From Galbibacter pacificus (lineage in GTDB: Bacteria > Bacteroidota > Bacteroidia > Flavobacteriales > Flavobacteriaceae), in the NCBI RefSeq assembly GCF_029603165.1, contig NZ_JAQSVC010000001.1, positions 124,001 through 188,000 of the forward strand: a stretch of DNA of 64,000 nt. The letters run 5' to 3'. Shown one piece after another: positions 38,541-48,168 of the stretch (its first letter is position 1; the number at the start of each line of letters is the position of its first letter). A model generated the notes under the pieces. The model was not told the origin of the DNA, ran no database searches, and worked only from the letters and a program-made list of their open reading frames with translations. The position numbers and the translations under genes were made by a program.

Positions 38541-38768
38541 ATGGAATATTTTAATACGTCCATTACCGAATTAATTGGCTATGCAGCTTCTTTAGGCGTG
38601 CTTTTGTCTTTTTTTATGAAAGAAATAAGAAGGCTAAGAATTGTAAATTCCATAGGGTGCCTACTTTTTGTAATTTATGGGGCAATGCTCCCTTCAATCC
38701 CCATTATTATTACCAATGCCGCCATACTTGGAGTTAATTTTTATTATTTGTTGATAAGGCGGAAGTAA
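38541..38768 (+). CDS. Small membrane protein, YgjV-like
   Basis: The 75-residue protein has two to three hydrophobic segments (about 11-25, 38-58 and 60-72) with a basic stretch EIRRLRIVN between the first two and an RRK end. It resembles the conserved small YgjV-type inner-membrane proteins (GYAASLGVLLSFFMKEIRRLR). Homologues are sometimes labelled uroporphyrinogen decarboxylase, but nothing of that enzyme is present. Function is unknown. It is transcribed divergently from the ROK gene across a 167-base AT-rich gap. Confidence 0.75.
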   Translation: MEYFNTSITELIGYAASLGVLLSFFMKEIRRLRIVNSIGCLLFVIYGAMLPSIPIIITNAAILGVNFYYLLIRRK

Positions 38769-38853
38769 AAAAGTCATTCATGAATATTTAGTCGCATAAA
38801 AGGCAATTTGTTTTTGTGGAGCCTCTTAAATGACTGCCTTACAAATAAATAAC

Positions 38854-39537
38854 CTACACACTTTTCTGTACCACTTCAAATACTTTGCTGCCGTCGCATT
38901 TTAAGGTTTTAGAAGGAAACTTCAGCAAGAGGGCATAATCGTGCGTGGCCATTAAAATGGTACGCCCATTTTTGTTAATGTCCTGCAACACCTTCATTAC
39001 TTCCACACTGGTTTGTGGGTCGAGGTTTCCGGTAGGCTCATCGGCCAGGATAAGCTCGGGGTCGTTAAGCAAAGACCGTGCAATGGCAACCCGCTGTTGT
39101 TCGCCACCCGATAATTGGTGCGGGAACTTAAATCCTTTGGTGGCCATTCCCACTTTGGTAAGTACTTCGTCTATTTTAGCGGCTATTTTGTCTTTGTCGG
39201 TCCATCCGGTGGCCTTCAGTACAAACAAAAGATTATCGTTTATGGTCCGGTCGGGCAATAATTTAAAATCTTGGAACACAATGCCGAGCTTTCTTCGTAA
39301 AAAAGGAATGTCTTTTTCTTTTAAGGTACGCAAATCGTAGTCTACAATAACGCCCGAGCCTTGCACAAGCGGTAAATCTCCGTAAAGGGTTTTCATAAAA
39401 CTACTTTTTCCGCTCCCGGTCTTGCCTATTAAATAAACAAAATCACCTTTGTTGATATTTAAATTTATTTCACTTAACACCAAATTTTCTTTTTGGTATA
39501 TGGCAACATCCCGTAGTTCTAGAATTACTTCACTCAT
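38854..39537 (-). CDS. ftsE: FtsE-like ABC transporter ATP-binding protein
   Basis: FtsE with FtsX links cytokinesis to peptidoglycan hydrolase activation. The 227-residue ATPase has Walker A GKTGSGKS (38-45), Q-loop Gln89, signature LSGGEQQ (142-148), Walker B LILADE (162-167) and the switch His in MATHDYALL. The FtsE-like features are [18 protein letters not shown] and the short length. No ftsX permease gene is next to it, so assignment to FtsE rather than a LolD-type ATPase rests on sequence flavour only. Confidence 0.8.
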   Translation of the reverse strand: MSEVILELRDVAIYQKENLVLSEINLNINKGDFVYLIGKTGSGKSSFMKTLYGDLPLVQGSGVIVDYDLRTLKEKDIPFLRRKLGIVFQDFKLLPDRTINDNLLFVLKATGWTDKDKIAAKIDEVLTKVGMATKGFKFPHQLSGGEQQRVAIARSLLNDPELILADEPTGNLDPQTSVEVMKVLQDINKNGRTILMATHDYALLLKFPSKTLKCDGSKVFEVVQKSV

Positions 39538-39746
39538 TGTATTTGGTTGTGCGTATTTGTTTTAGTTTTGATGTTTTATAACAGGCTGTATTGAACATTC
39601 AGTATACAAATTTTTAATAATTTAAATAGCATACTATTTTATAAAACTAGCCGTAAAGGTAATTATTATATATTTTTCTAAAATACAAATTATTGCTTTA
39701 GGATAATTATAACAAAAAAACCACGTTATTAATATGTTCATTCATG

Positions 39747-39754
39747 TATTTTTG
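39747..39754 (+). promoter_or_regulatory. -7 promoter box of the TPR-barrel gene pair
   Basis: TATTTTTG matches TAnnTTTG, 25 bases before the ATG at 39779. It falls inside the longer possible reading frame that opens at 39734, which argues for the 39779 start. Confidence 0.6.
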
Positions 39755-39778
39755 AAACTAGAAACAAACCCATTTTTT

Positions 39779-42700
39779 ATGAATCTGACACAGAAAGGAT
39801 TTACTATGTTGCTGCTGTTGGGAAGTGCAGTTTCCTACAGTCAGCAATCCAAAATTTATACATACGGTCAAAAAGATTATTACAAAGCATTAGACCTGTA
39901 CAATAAAAAGCAATACCAAGCCTCACAAGTTATTTTTCAAAATGTAAAAAGAACAACCACAGATAATGAAATAGAGGCAAATGCTGCTTATTATATTGCC
40001 AATGCAGCGATTAGGACCAACCAATTGGGAGCCGATAAACTAATGGAAGATTTTGTTGCTAATTACCCAACATCCACCAAGCGCAGTTCTGCATTTATGG
40101 ATGTGGCCGACTATTATTTTAACCAAGGGAGGTATGCCAATGCGTTACATTGGTATGATATGGCCGAAGACCAATCGTTAAGCAATGCGGAACGCGATGA
40201 ATTCAACTTTAAAAAAGGATATTCATTGTTTGTGTCCAAGAAGTATGGGCCGGCAAAAGAATATTTGGAAAGGGTGTCTACCTCTCAAGAATATGGTTCG
40301 CAGGCCAAATATTACATTGGTTACATGGCTTATCAAGGTGATGATTACAATGAAGCAAACCAATATTTCGATCAGGTTTCGGGCAACGAAGAGCTCAACA
40401 AGAACTTTTCGTATTATCAGGCCGATATGAACTTTAAGCTAGGGAAGTTTGACGAGGCCATTAAACTGGCGAAAGAACAGCTTCCAAATGCCGATAGGAA
40501 CGAGCTTTCCGAACTCAATAAAATAATAGGCGAAAGTTATTTCAACAAAAAAGAATACCAAGCCGCCATTCCTTATTTAAAAGAATACAAAGGAAAAGGA
40601 GGAAAATGGAACAATACCGATTTTTACCAATTGGGTTACGCCTATTACAAACAAGGCGATTACGAATCGGCCATTGGGCAGTTCAATAAAATAGTAGAAG
40701 GGAACAATTCCGTAGCGCAGAACGCATACTACCATTTGGGAGAATGTTACTTAAAGACCAACAAAAAACAACAAGCATTAAACGCCTTTAGGAATGCTTC
40801 GGACATGCCTTTCGACGAGCAAATTAAAAAAGATGCCTTCCTCAATTATGCACGTTTAAGCTACGAAATAGGAAACCCCTACCAAAGCGCGCCTTTGGTG
40901 CTTACCAACTATTTAAAAGCATATCCCAACAGCGAGAACACCCAAGAGATCCAAGAACTTTTAGTAGATTCGTACATTACTTCCAAAAATTACGATGCCG
41001 CTCTGGATTTGTTGGAAAAGAACAAAAATTACAGTACAAAAACAACGTATCAAAAAGTTGCCTTTTACCGTGGACTGGAACTTTTTAACGAAGGTAAATA
41101 CGCAGAAGCGAAAGAATACTTTAATAAATCTGCCAAAGAGCAGCAAGACTTGTTGTTCACGGCAAGGGCTACGTACTGGAATGCCGAGGTTGATTATTTA
41201 ATGGAAAATTATAGTGAAGCTGTAATAGGTTTTAAGCAATTCAATCAAAATACAATGGCTCCACAGACACCAGAATATAAAAATATGAATTACGATTTGG
41301 CTTACGCTTATTTTAAACAAAAGGAATATGCCGAAGCCGCTACCTATTTTAAAGCATATGTAGATGGAAACCAGCAAAAAGACAATGCCCATCTAAAAGA
41401 CAGTTACCTGCGGTTGGCAGACAGCCAATTTGCAAGCAGTCAATACTGGCCGGCCATGGAAGCATACAATAAAGCCATAGAACTGGGCGGGGACGATGCC
41501 GATTATGCACATTTCCAAAAGGCGATTAGCTACGGCTTTGTTGACAGGCAGGAAAAGAAAATAACCGAACTGGAATCGTTCATCAACCGTTTCCCCAACT
41601 CAACCTTAAGAGACGATGCGTATTACGAGCTGGGGAATACCTACATAAACAACAACCAGACCGATAAAGGTATAGAAGCCTATGGAAAACTGGCCTCAGA
41701 ATACCGAATGAGCTCCTTTGTGCCCAAAGCCATGCTAAAAGAAGGCTTGGTATACTACAACAATGGCGCCAACGAAAAGGCCTTGTCCAAATTCAAGTCG
41801 GTTGTAAGCGCTTATCCAAATACACCAGAAGCCGTTCAGGCAGTGGCAACTGCAAAACAAGTATATGTAGACGAGGGCCGCGTGGGCGAATATGCCTCAT
41901 GGGTTAAAGGTTTAGGCTTTGTAAACGTAACCGATACAGAGCTGGAAAGCGCCTCCTTCGAGTCGGCCGAACGGCAATACATCCAAAACAAATCCAATGC
42001 GGCCATTAAGGGCTTTGAGGGGTACCTCAATGAGTTTCCGCAAGGTTCCAACGCCTTAAAGGCCCATTTTTATTTAGGTGAATTGTATTACAAAGAAGGA
42101 AATAAAGAAAAAGCACTGCTGCATTACGAATACATAGTAAACGAAAAACGCAACGAATTTTCTGAAGAAGCCTATGTGAAAACAGGCGAAATGTACATGC
42201 AGAACAAAAATTACAACAAGGCCATAGAAGTATTGAAGATACTTGAGCAGGGAGCCGATTTTCAGCAGAACATCATCTTTGCACAGTCCAATATCATGAA
42301 AGCTAGTTACGAGCAAAAAAACTATCCGCAGACTATTACCTATGCCGAGAAAGTTTTAAACACAACAAAAGTAGACGACCGTATTAAAAGCGATGCCTAT
42401 GTAATGATTGCACGTTCTGCAATAGCAACGGGAGACGAGGCAAAAGCAAAAAGTGCCTATGCCGAAGTACAAAAAATAGCCACAGGAGAATTGGCTGCCG
42501 AAGCCCTGTATTACGATGCTTATTTTAAAAACAAAGAAGGCAATTATGAAGCCTCAAACGCATCGGCACAAAAATTGGCCAAAGATTATTCGGCATACAA
42601 AGAAACCGGGGCAAAAGGCCTTATTGTAATGGCAAAAAACTTTTTCGCCATGGACGATGCCTTTCAGGCCACTTATATCTTACAAAATGTAATTGATAAT

Positions 42701-42805
42701 TTTTCGCAGTATCCGGAGGTAGTTGAAGATGCCAAAAAAGAGCTTTCCCTTATTAAAACCAAAGAGGCGCAACGCAATTCTTCAATCAATCCAAACCAAA
42801 ACTAA
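39779..42805 (+). CDS. Large periplasmic tetratricopeptide-repeat protein
   Basis: From the ATG at 39779 this is a 1008-residue exported protein: a signal peptide (MNLTQKGFTMLLLLGSAVS then YSQQ) followed almost entirely by TPR units (for example FYQLGYAYYKQGDYESAIGQ and AHFYLGELYYKEGNKEKAL). At least fifteen repeats are visible by eye. TPR arrays are protein-binding scaffolds; no catalytic domain is present. The next gene starts 58 bases later and encodes an outer-membrane barrel, so the pair may form one envelope complex. Some gliding and type IX secretion proteins of this phylum are also long TPR proteins, but I see no basis for a direct assignment. Confidence 0.9.
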   Translation: MNLTQKGFTMLLLLGSAVSYSQQSKIYTYGQKDYYKALDLYNKKQYQASQVIFQNVKRTTTDNEIEANAAYYIANAAIRTNQLGADKLMEDFVANYPTSTKRSSAFMDVADYYFNQGRYANALHWYDMAEDQSLSNAERDEFNFKKGYSLFVSKKYGPAKEYLERVSTSQEYGSQAKYYIGYMAYQGDDYNEANQYFDQVSGNEELNKNFSYYQADMNFKLGKFDEAIKLAKEQLPNADRNELSELNKIIGESYFNKKEYQAAIPYLKEYKGKGGKWNNTDFYQLGYAYYKQGDYESAIGQFNKIVEGNNSVAQNAYYHLGECYLKTNKKQQALNAFRNASDMPFDEQIKKDAFLNYARLSYEIGNPYQSAPLVLTNYLKAYPNSENTQEIQELLVDSYITSKNYDAALDLLEKNKNYSTKTTYQKVAFYRGLELFNEGKYAEAKEYFNKSAKEQQDLLFTARATYWNAEVDYLMENYSEAVIGFKQFNQNTMAPQTPEYKNMNYDLAYAYFKQKEYAEAATYFKAYVDGNQQKDNAHLKDSYLRLADSQFASSQYWPAMEAYNKAIELGGDDADYAHFQKAISYGFVDRQEKKITELESFINRFPNSTLRDDAYYELGNTYINNNQTDKGIEAYGKLASEYRMSSFVPKAMLKEGLVYYNNGANEKALSKFKSVVSAYPNTPEAVQAVATAKQVYVDEGRVGEYASWVKGLGFVNVTDTELESASFESAERQYIQNKSNAAIKGFEGYLNEFPQGSNALKAHFYLGELYYKEGNKEKALLHYEYIVNEKRNEFSEEAYVKTGEMYMQNKNYNKAIEVLKILEQGADFQQNIIFAQSNIMKASYEQKNYPQTITYAEKVLNTTKVDDRIKSDAYVMIARSAIATGDEAKAKSAYAEVQKIATGELAAEALYYDAYFKNKEGNYEASNASAQKLAKDYSAYKETGAKGLIVMAKNFFAMDDAFQATYILQNVIDNFSQYPEVVEDAKKELSLIKTKEAQRNSSINPNQN

Positions 42806-42863
42806 CCATAGTTTTATGACATTCAATTTAAAAAGCACAGAAGATAAAATAGCACGATATACC

Positions 42864-44618
42864 ATGCGCAAGAATTTATATATAACGGCCTTATTGTTTA
42901 TTTCCGGAAGCTCTGTTTTATGGGCACAGGAAAAAGACAAGAACAAAGAGAAAGAAGAAGAGGGCATAGGCACAGAGGTTGTAAACGTAGTAAAACCATA
43001 CACGCCCACTATTTCCGATGCCAATAAAATTCAGGAAACCCCTTCGTTAAACGATTCCATTACCACCACAAGAAAAAATATAGAATACAATATCTTTTCG
43101 GTGCCCGTAGCCTCGACCTTCACCCCCGCAAAGGGAAAAGCAACAGGACTAAAAAAAGCTGCCAAGGAACGTCTGTACAACTCGTACCTGTCCTTGGGCC
43201 TGGGCAACTACAATACGGCTATGCTGGACTTTTATACAAGCCGCGATTTTAGCAGGGACGAAAGTCTGGACATTATGCTCAATCATCATTCCTCTCAAGG
43301 CGGGATAGACAATGTGGTGTTGGACGATAAATTTTTCAATACCTCTTTAGAGGCCTATTATAGAAAAAGAGACCGGTACATGAGCTGGGGGCTTAACGGT
43401 GGGTTTCAACATCAAATTTACAATTGGTACGGACTTCCCGAAGGTGTATACAGCGATGCTGCAATAGGCAGCATAGACGAGAAACAGAGCTATTATACCG
43501 GTTTTATTGGTGGTAACCTAGAGTTCGAAGAATCTTATTTTACCGGGGGCGAAGTTTATTACAGGCGCTTTTGGGATGCATACAGCTCAGGAGAAAACAG
43601 GGCGGTGCTAAAGCCTAAATTTCAGTTTCCGGTAGGAGAGGAGCTGGTAAGCCTGGATGTTGCCGTAGATTATGTGGGCGGAAGCTTTGACAGGATTTAT
43701 GGAAACGCCAATACCGATATAAACTACAGCAACCTCTTTGCGGGCGTCAAGCCAAGCATACAAATTGTAAGCGACGGACTTACGCTTAACCTGGGCGCTT
43801 CTATTGTATACAACCAGGATTTAGAAAACAGCGATGGCGATTTCTTTTTCTATCCCAATGTAGATGTGTCCTATGATATTGTAGATGAATTCGTTACCGC
43901 ATACGGTGGGGTAGACGGTAGTTTGCAGCAAAACTCCTATTACCAATTTGCACAAGAAAACCCATACGTTTCCCCAACGTTGAACATAATGCCAACCGAC
44001 CAGCAATACAACGCCTTTGCCGGGATTAAAGGCCGCTTTTTGCCAAACGTGGGGTACAATCTAAAAGGCTCGTACATTGTAGAAAACAACAAATACATGT
44101 ACAAGTCCAATTCTATATACACCGGGCAGGACAGCCAGATTGTTAACAATGAAGGCTATGCCTATGGAAATTCCTTTGGAATGGTTTACGACGATATTAC
44201 TACAATTTCCGTATACGGGGAGGTAAACGCCGATATAAACCGAAACTTTTCTTTGGGCGCCAATGCAGAGTTTATTGATTATTCTACCGACAACGAAGAA
44301 GAAGCCTGGAACCTGCCAACCATTAAAGGGACATTGTTTGCAGACTATAAGTACGGGAAATGGTCTGCCGGAGCACACCTCTTCTATGTCGGGGAAAGGC
44401 ATGACAGGATAGACTCACCCATCCTTTTAGACCCAGAAACGGTAAGCTTGGACGGTTATTTCGACATTAATGCCAATATAGGCTATGATATCACCAACCA
44501 ATGGTCGGCCTTTATCAGGGCAAACAACATTGCCAACAACCAATATAACCGTTTGGTATTTTACCCCGTACAGGGCTTTCAGATACTGGCCGGGGCCGCT
44601 TATAAGTTCGATTTGTAA
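42864..44618 (+). CDS. Outer membrane beta-barrel protein, TonB-receptor-like without plug
   Basis: From the ATG at 42864 the protein has 584 residues with a signal peptide (MRKNLYITALLFISGSSVLW then AQ). An in-frame ATG at 42816 would add 16 residues before the signal and seems less likely. After an acidic linker comes a segment TEVVNVVKPYTPTISDANKI, then alternating aromatic strands to a terminal ILAGAAYKFDL with Phe near the end, typical of outer-membrane barrels. The barrel resembles TonB-dependent receptors, but the plug domain and carboxypeptidase-like domain are missing. It follows the TPR gene, and the two are probably cotranscribed. Confidence 0.82.
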   Translation: MRKNLYITALLFISGSSVLWAQEKDKNKEKEEEGIGTEVVNVVKPYTPTISDANKIQETPSLNDSITTTRKNIEYNIFSVPVASTFTPAKGKATGLKKAAKERLYNSYLSLGLGNYNTAMLDFYTSRDFSRDESLDIMLNHHSSQGGIDNVVLDDKFFNTSLEAYYRKRDRYMSWGLNGGFQHQIYNWYGLPEGVYSDAAIGSIDEKQSYYTGFIGGNLEFEESYFTGGEVYYRRFWDAYSSGENRAVLKPKFQFPVGEELVSLDVAVDYVGGSFDRIYGNANTDINYSNLFAGVKPSIQIVSDGLTLNLGASIVYNQDLENSDGDFFFYPNVDVSYDIVDEFVTAYGGVDGSLQQNSYYQFAQENPYVSPTLNIMPTDQQYNAFAGIKGRFLPNVGYNLKGSYIVENNKYMYKSNSIYTGQDSQIVNNEGYAYGNSFGMVYDDITTISVYGEVNADINRNFSLGANAEFIDYSTDNEEEAWNLPTIKGTLFADYKYGKWSAGAHLFYVGERHDRIDSPILLDPETVSLDGYFDINANIGYDITNQWSAFIRANNIANNQYNRLVFYPVQGFQILAGAAYKFDL

Positions 44619-44659
44619 AACACATAGACCAAAGGGTTTTAAAAAATAAAAACATAAAA

Positions 44660-44715
44660 GAGCTTGTCGAAGGGTTATATAGAATACATGTTGTTATATA
44701 AACTTCGATAAGCTC
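44660..44715. repeat. Long inverted repeat after the barrel gene
   Basis: GAGCTT-g-TCGAAG (44660-44672) matches CTTCGA-t-AAGCTC (44703-44715), with an inner TTATATA/TATATAA pairing. The full stem is over 20 bp with one central mismatch. A CTTGTCGAAG/CTTCGACAAG core is, from memory, a common dispersed palindrome in Flavobacteriaceae intergenic DNA. It may also work as a terminator for the genes converging here. Confidence 0.6.
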
Positions 44716-44797
44716 CTTGACAGAAATGAATTTCTTCATAGGTACTCATTTTCTTCATGCATGGCAAAGCCTTTAGAACATGCTATTTACTCAATCC

Positions 44798-45358
44798 TTA
44801 ATATTTTTTTCGCGGGTGTGTTTCCTTTAAAGAGCAAAGCACCTTATTCATTCTTTGTTTATGAGTACTTTCCCGGCTGGCAAGGGTCCAGCTTAGTACC
44901 TGGTAATAATTCTTAATGCCCTCATAAGCACCAATATAATAAAAAACATCAATGCCATCAATTTCACCCTTAAGTGTTGTTAATCTTGCGGGCATGCTAT
45001 TTATCAAAGTATCCACCACTTCGCCATGTACAGGGCTGTTAATACTATTGCTAAGTATATTCAGGGATATATCGGCATAACTGTCAATATCATTGTTATA
45101 GATGCTGGATAAATCATTTTCATCTAGTAGTTGCTGCAAACCATCCTTGGGCTCATCAATGACAACTACATAAAATTCACGGATACCGTTCATGTATTGA
45201 AGCGAGGCATCATTGTTTAGGTCATTGGCTTTGCTTAAAAACGAAGGGACAGCCAAAGTATACCTATCTTCTACCGATACAATTTGTTCCCTGTCGCCTC
45301 CAAGGGCACAAGATTGTAAAAAAAGGATGGTAAGTAGTAGCGTAAAAGTTTTTTTCAT
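44798..45358 (-). CDS. Lipoprotein of unknown function
   Basis: The 186-residue protein starts with a lipoprotein signal (MKKTFTLLLTILFLQSC, lipidated Cys17). The rest alternates short strands and helices: YTLAVPSFLSKAND, REFYVVVIDEP, ARLTTLKGEIDGIDVFYYIGAYEG and YYQVLSWTLASRESTHKQRM. The pattern ending in a surface-tension-like LSWT..KQRMNKVLCSLKE is reminiscent of DcrB/PsbP-like proteins, but this is a weak similarity and I do not assign a function. Terminator-like repeats separate it from the barrel gene, and a 288-base gap from the FUSC gene. Confidence 0.8.
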   Translation of the reverse strand: MKKTFTLLLTILFLQSCALGGDREQIVSVEDRYTLAVPSFLSKANDLNNDASLQYMNGIREFYVVVIDEPKDGLQQLLDENDLSSIYNNDIDSYADISLNILSNSINSPVHGEVVDTLINSMPARLTTLKGEIDGIDVFYYIGAYEGIKNYYQVLSWTLASRESTHKQRMNKVLCSLKETHPRKKY

Positions 45359-45646
45359 GGGTGATTTTTATGGGTTTAAGGTTGGAATATAGTAAATATA
45401 ATAAGAACTGGCATAAACTTTCGTTACTTATCCCGGTATTTGTCCTCCGTTGGTAGGTTAAACTATTGATGTGCAACCTTATTTACCTGTCATTTCAACT
45501 TCCGAGCAGTCTTATCATACAGTAGCAGACCATTTCCGTAAGTTGGCCGGAATACTTGCGACAGCAAAGCATACAACCCAAGCAAATAAGCAGTATAGCA
45601 GTTATAAAAATAATAAAATAGTGCTGTTAAAGAATTTTATGTGAGG
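45359..45646. other. Gap between lipoprotein and FUSC genes
   Basis: These 288 bases lie between two minus-strand genes. I see no ORF with support, no clear terminator and only a degenerate -7-like TATATTCC on the minus strand before the lipoprotein gene. Confidence 0.4.
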
Positions 45647-47875
45647 CTATAAACCTTCCATATATTTTTTAATGCCCGCATGAAGGTTTTGGCAAAGGGC
45701 ATAGAGCCATTCCAGTTGTTCCGAGATAATCCTGACCTCCTTTAGTTGCTCCCTAAGTTCGTCTTTAATGGCATGTTGCCCAGCATCTATCTCCTCGTTT
45801 CTTTGTGCTGAAAGGTTATTGTAGATTTCCGCAAGGCGGTTTTTTGCCTGGTTGAGGTCCGGTTCGTTTTGTGGGGTAAAGTCCCTCTTATGGATAATGG
45901 CTTCGCAATAAGTAAGCTTGTCGATAATAGAATTCATGTACGCGTCGAAATATTCAGAGGCATCGGTAGTATGATGTATCTGTATATAAGTCCCCATTGA
46001 AGCCGTGGTCGAGAGCAATGAGTTTAGTGTTACCACTATTTCGTACAACCTGTTCAGGTTTTGCTGCTGCCATTTGGGTTCTTGCGTCATCCGTTGAAAA
46101 CCCGCATGTAGGTTTCCTATGGCAATAAAAGTTTGCTTCCGTGAAAGTTTGTAAGAAGTCTTTAACTCTGTTTTATCGTGATAAAAAGCCTTTGCTTCTT
46201 CTAAATAAGCCTTGTTGGTTGCAATAGCTTCCAAGATTAAGCTTTGTATGCTCTCTTTTTCCCAAGTAGGCCATAACAATAAATTGGCAACACTCGCCAA
46301 GATGGCCCCCACTAAGGTGTCTACTACCCTAAATTGAATAATTCCCAGAGTATTGGGCGATAACATGGCATATACAAAAACAATGGTAAGCGTAATAAAA
46401 ACCGCCGATGCCTTATAGTTTTGTTGTACAAACGTAAAGGCAAGTGTCATGGCAACAAAGGTAATGCCCATGTAAACAAATATGTTGTTGGTAAGCAAAA
46501 CAATTCCCACGGCAATGGCACCGCCAATAAGGGTGCCTATAATACGCTGCTGCGATCGGTCTTTGGTAAGCACATAGCCCGGCCTCATTATTACTATAAT
46601 GGTCAATATGATCCAATAAGCATTTTGGAGCGAGAAGAAAGTACCTATAAGGTATCCTGCCAAAACTGTAACCACCAACCGCAGGGAATGTTTAAATATG
46701 GGGGATTTTAACGTGAGGTTCTCCATCAATAATTTAGGACTGTAGTCCTGGGGGGTTATAAATTTAAGGCGGTCCCTGTTTTTAAGCCTTTCCGAAATTT
46801 CGTCAGTAAGCGTCCCCGTTAAAATACGTTTAATTATAGTTACCTTTTGATGCTGTTTTTCGGTATAGTCAAGCAGGTTCCTCAATTGTAAAATCTCCTC
46901 TCGGTATCTTTTTACGTCTACTTCCTGTTTAAACTTTTCTATGGCCATTTTAGAGTTGGCAATAAGCTCGTTGACGCTCACGGGTGCCATACCTTTTTGC
47001 TGATGTAGGTTGCGGTTGGACAGTATTTGCAGTCTGTTGGCAATGGCGTTCATGGTAATGGCTATTTCATCTACGGCCTTTTTAAAACCTTGGCTTCCCA
47101 TGTCGTATTTTTTATAGTGGAGCGGGTTGGCAACGGCAAATTCATGAATATCTATCAACTCTATAAAGAGCATTAACTGCTTTCTTTTAGAATACATCCC
47201 ACCTGAGCGTTGCCGTTGGTGCAGTAAAATGGCACGCAGGGTTTCGTGTTTTTCATTAATCTCGTTTTGTAGTGCCAGTTGCTTGTTCAGGGCATTTTCC
47301 CTGTTTTTTGCCGCTATAGATGCAACCCTTGTTTTAAGATAAGAAGAGGTGAGCTCCATACATTCGGTCAAGAGCTGGTCGCTATATTGTTGTGTCCGTA
47401 ATTTTCCAACAAGCTGAGACAAAACCAGGTACCACATCCCGCCCCCTATTATATAGAGCGCATTGTACCATATGTCCATGCCCGAAAGCGGATGTGCAAA
47501 ACTCAATGAAATCGCCAACAGGCCGGAAAAGGCAATTAAAGAAGCCCTAAAACCATAAACCGATATATAAGAATTGATAAAGACCAGCACTGCAAGGGAA
47601 ATAACAAGCAAGTATACATGGGGCATGGTATAATGAATTATAATAAAGCTCGTTATTGCCAACAAAAGCGATATAAGCATTCCGTTTAAATGATGTTTTT
47701 TGTTGCCCGGTATATCACTGGCAGAAATTAAAAGAACCCCCAGGGCTGCACCCGCGCCAATGGTCATATTTAAAAAGAAATAGCAAATGGCAATGGCGCT
47801 AAAGGCGGCACAGCTTATTAATAAGCCCTTGGTAAAGTTGTAGCTTTTAAAAAATTGAACAATAATTGGCCTCAT
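45647..47875 (-). CDS. FUSC-family membrane protein (YccS/YhfK type)
   Basis: The 742-residue protein has the two-block membrane layout of the FUSC family: about five or six hydrophobic segments at 15-155, a cytosolic helical region of roughly 230 residues, then a second membrane block (about 395-510, with IGTFFSLQNAYWIILTIIVIMRPGYV and the GTLIGGAIAVGI loop) and a C-terminal helical domain. The RPGYVLTKDRSQQRIIGTL segment is the family signature. Relatives are putative aromatic-acid efflux transporters; the substrate is not known. Confidence 0.88.
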   Translation of the reverse strand: MRPIIVQFFKSYNFTKGLLISCAAFSAIAICYFFLNMTIGAGAALGVLLISASDIPGNKKHHLNGMLISLLLAITSFIIIHYTMPHVYLLVISLAVLVFINSYISVYGFRASLIAFSGLLAISLSFAHPLSGMDIWYNALYIIGGGMWYLVLSQLVGKLRTQQYSDQLLTECMELTSSYLKTRVASIAAKNRENALNKQLALQNEINEKHETLRAILLHQRQRSGGMYSKRKQLMLFIELIDIHEFAVANPLHYKKYDMGSQGFKKAVDEIAITMNAIANRLQILSNRNLHQQKGMAPVSVNELIANSKMAIEKFKQEVDVKRYREEILQLRNLLDYTEKQHQKVTIIKRILTGTLTDEISERLKNRDRLKFITPQDYSPKLLMENLTLKSPIFKHSLRLVVTVLAGYLIGTFFSLQNAYWIILTIIVIMRPGYVLTKDRSQQRIIGTLIGGAIAVGIVLLTNNIFVYMGITFVAMTLAFTFVQQNYKASAVFITLTIVFVYAMLSPNTLGIIQFRVVDTLVGAILASVANLLLWPTWEKESIQSLILEAIATNKAYLEEAKAFYHDKTELKTSYKLSRKQTFIAIGNLHAGFQRMTQEPKWQQQNLNRLYEIVVTLNSLLSTTASMGTYIQIHHTTDASEYFDAYMNSIIDKLTYCEAIIHKRDFTPQNEPDLNQAKNRLAEIYNNLSAQRNEEIDAGQHAIKDELREQLKEVRIISEQLEWLYALCQNLHAGIKKYMEGL

Positions 47876-48063
47876 TAAAACACATGTTGACAGTACAAAG
47901 TTAGGTTATATGTTTAGAACTTGACTTTTCTTTTTTTCTGATTTGCTTTTACGGCAGTATTCCATATACAATTGTTTATAGTAAACAGGGAAAAGGGGTT
48001 AGGGAGATGGTTAACTGTTATTGGTTGTTAGGGACATACAGCTCTAAACCCCCAACTCTCAGC

Positions 48064-48113
48064 AACATAACATCATAACAGCATAACGACACGAAACCTG
48101 AAACCTAAAACCT
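48064..48113. repeat. Two short tandem repeat tracts
   Basis: Three 8-base units of the form ANCATAAC (48064-48087) are followed closely by three 7-base units close to GAAACCT (48093-48113). They lie in the 293-base gap between the FUSC and amidohydrolase genes, about 20 bases before the latter's promoter box. Confidence 0.6.
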
Positions 48114-48133
48114 CCTCCTACTATTTTTTGAAT

Positions 48134-48141
48134 TATATTTG
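48134..48141 (+). promoter_or_regulatory. -7 promoter box of the amidohydrolase gene
   Basis: TATATTTG matches TAnnTTTG, 27 bases before the ATG at 48169. It overlaps the alternative ATG at 48139, which makes the downstream start more likely. Confidence 0.6.
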
Positions 48142-48168
48142 GTAATGCTAATTCTAAAAACCAATATA

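Noticed and set aside
38541-38768. Naming the 75-residue protein uroporphyrinogen decarboxylase
   Set aside because: The protein is a short hydrophobic peptide with no part of the TIM-barrel enzyme; that label is a known misannotation of similar proteins.
39734-39778. Upstream ATG for the TPR gene
   Set aside because: It would put 15 residues before the signal peptide and overlaps a -7 promoter box.
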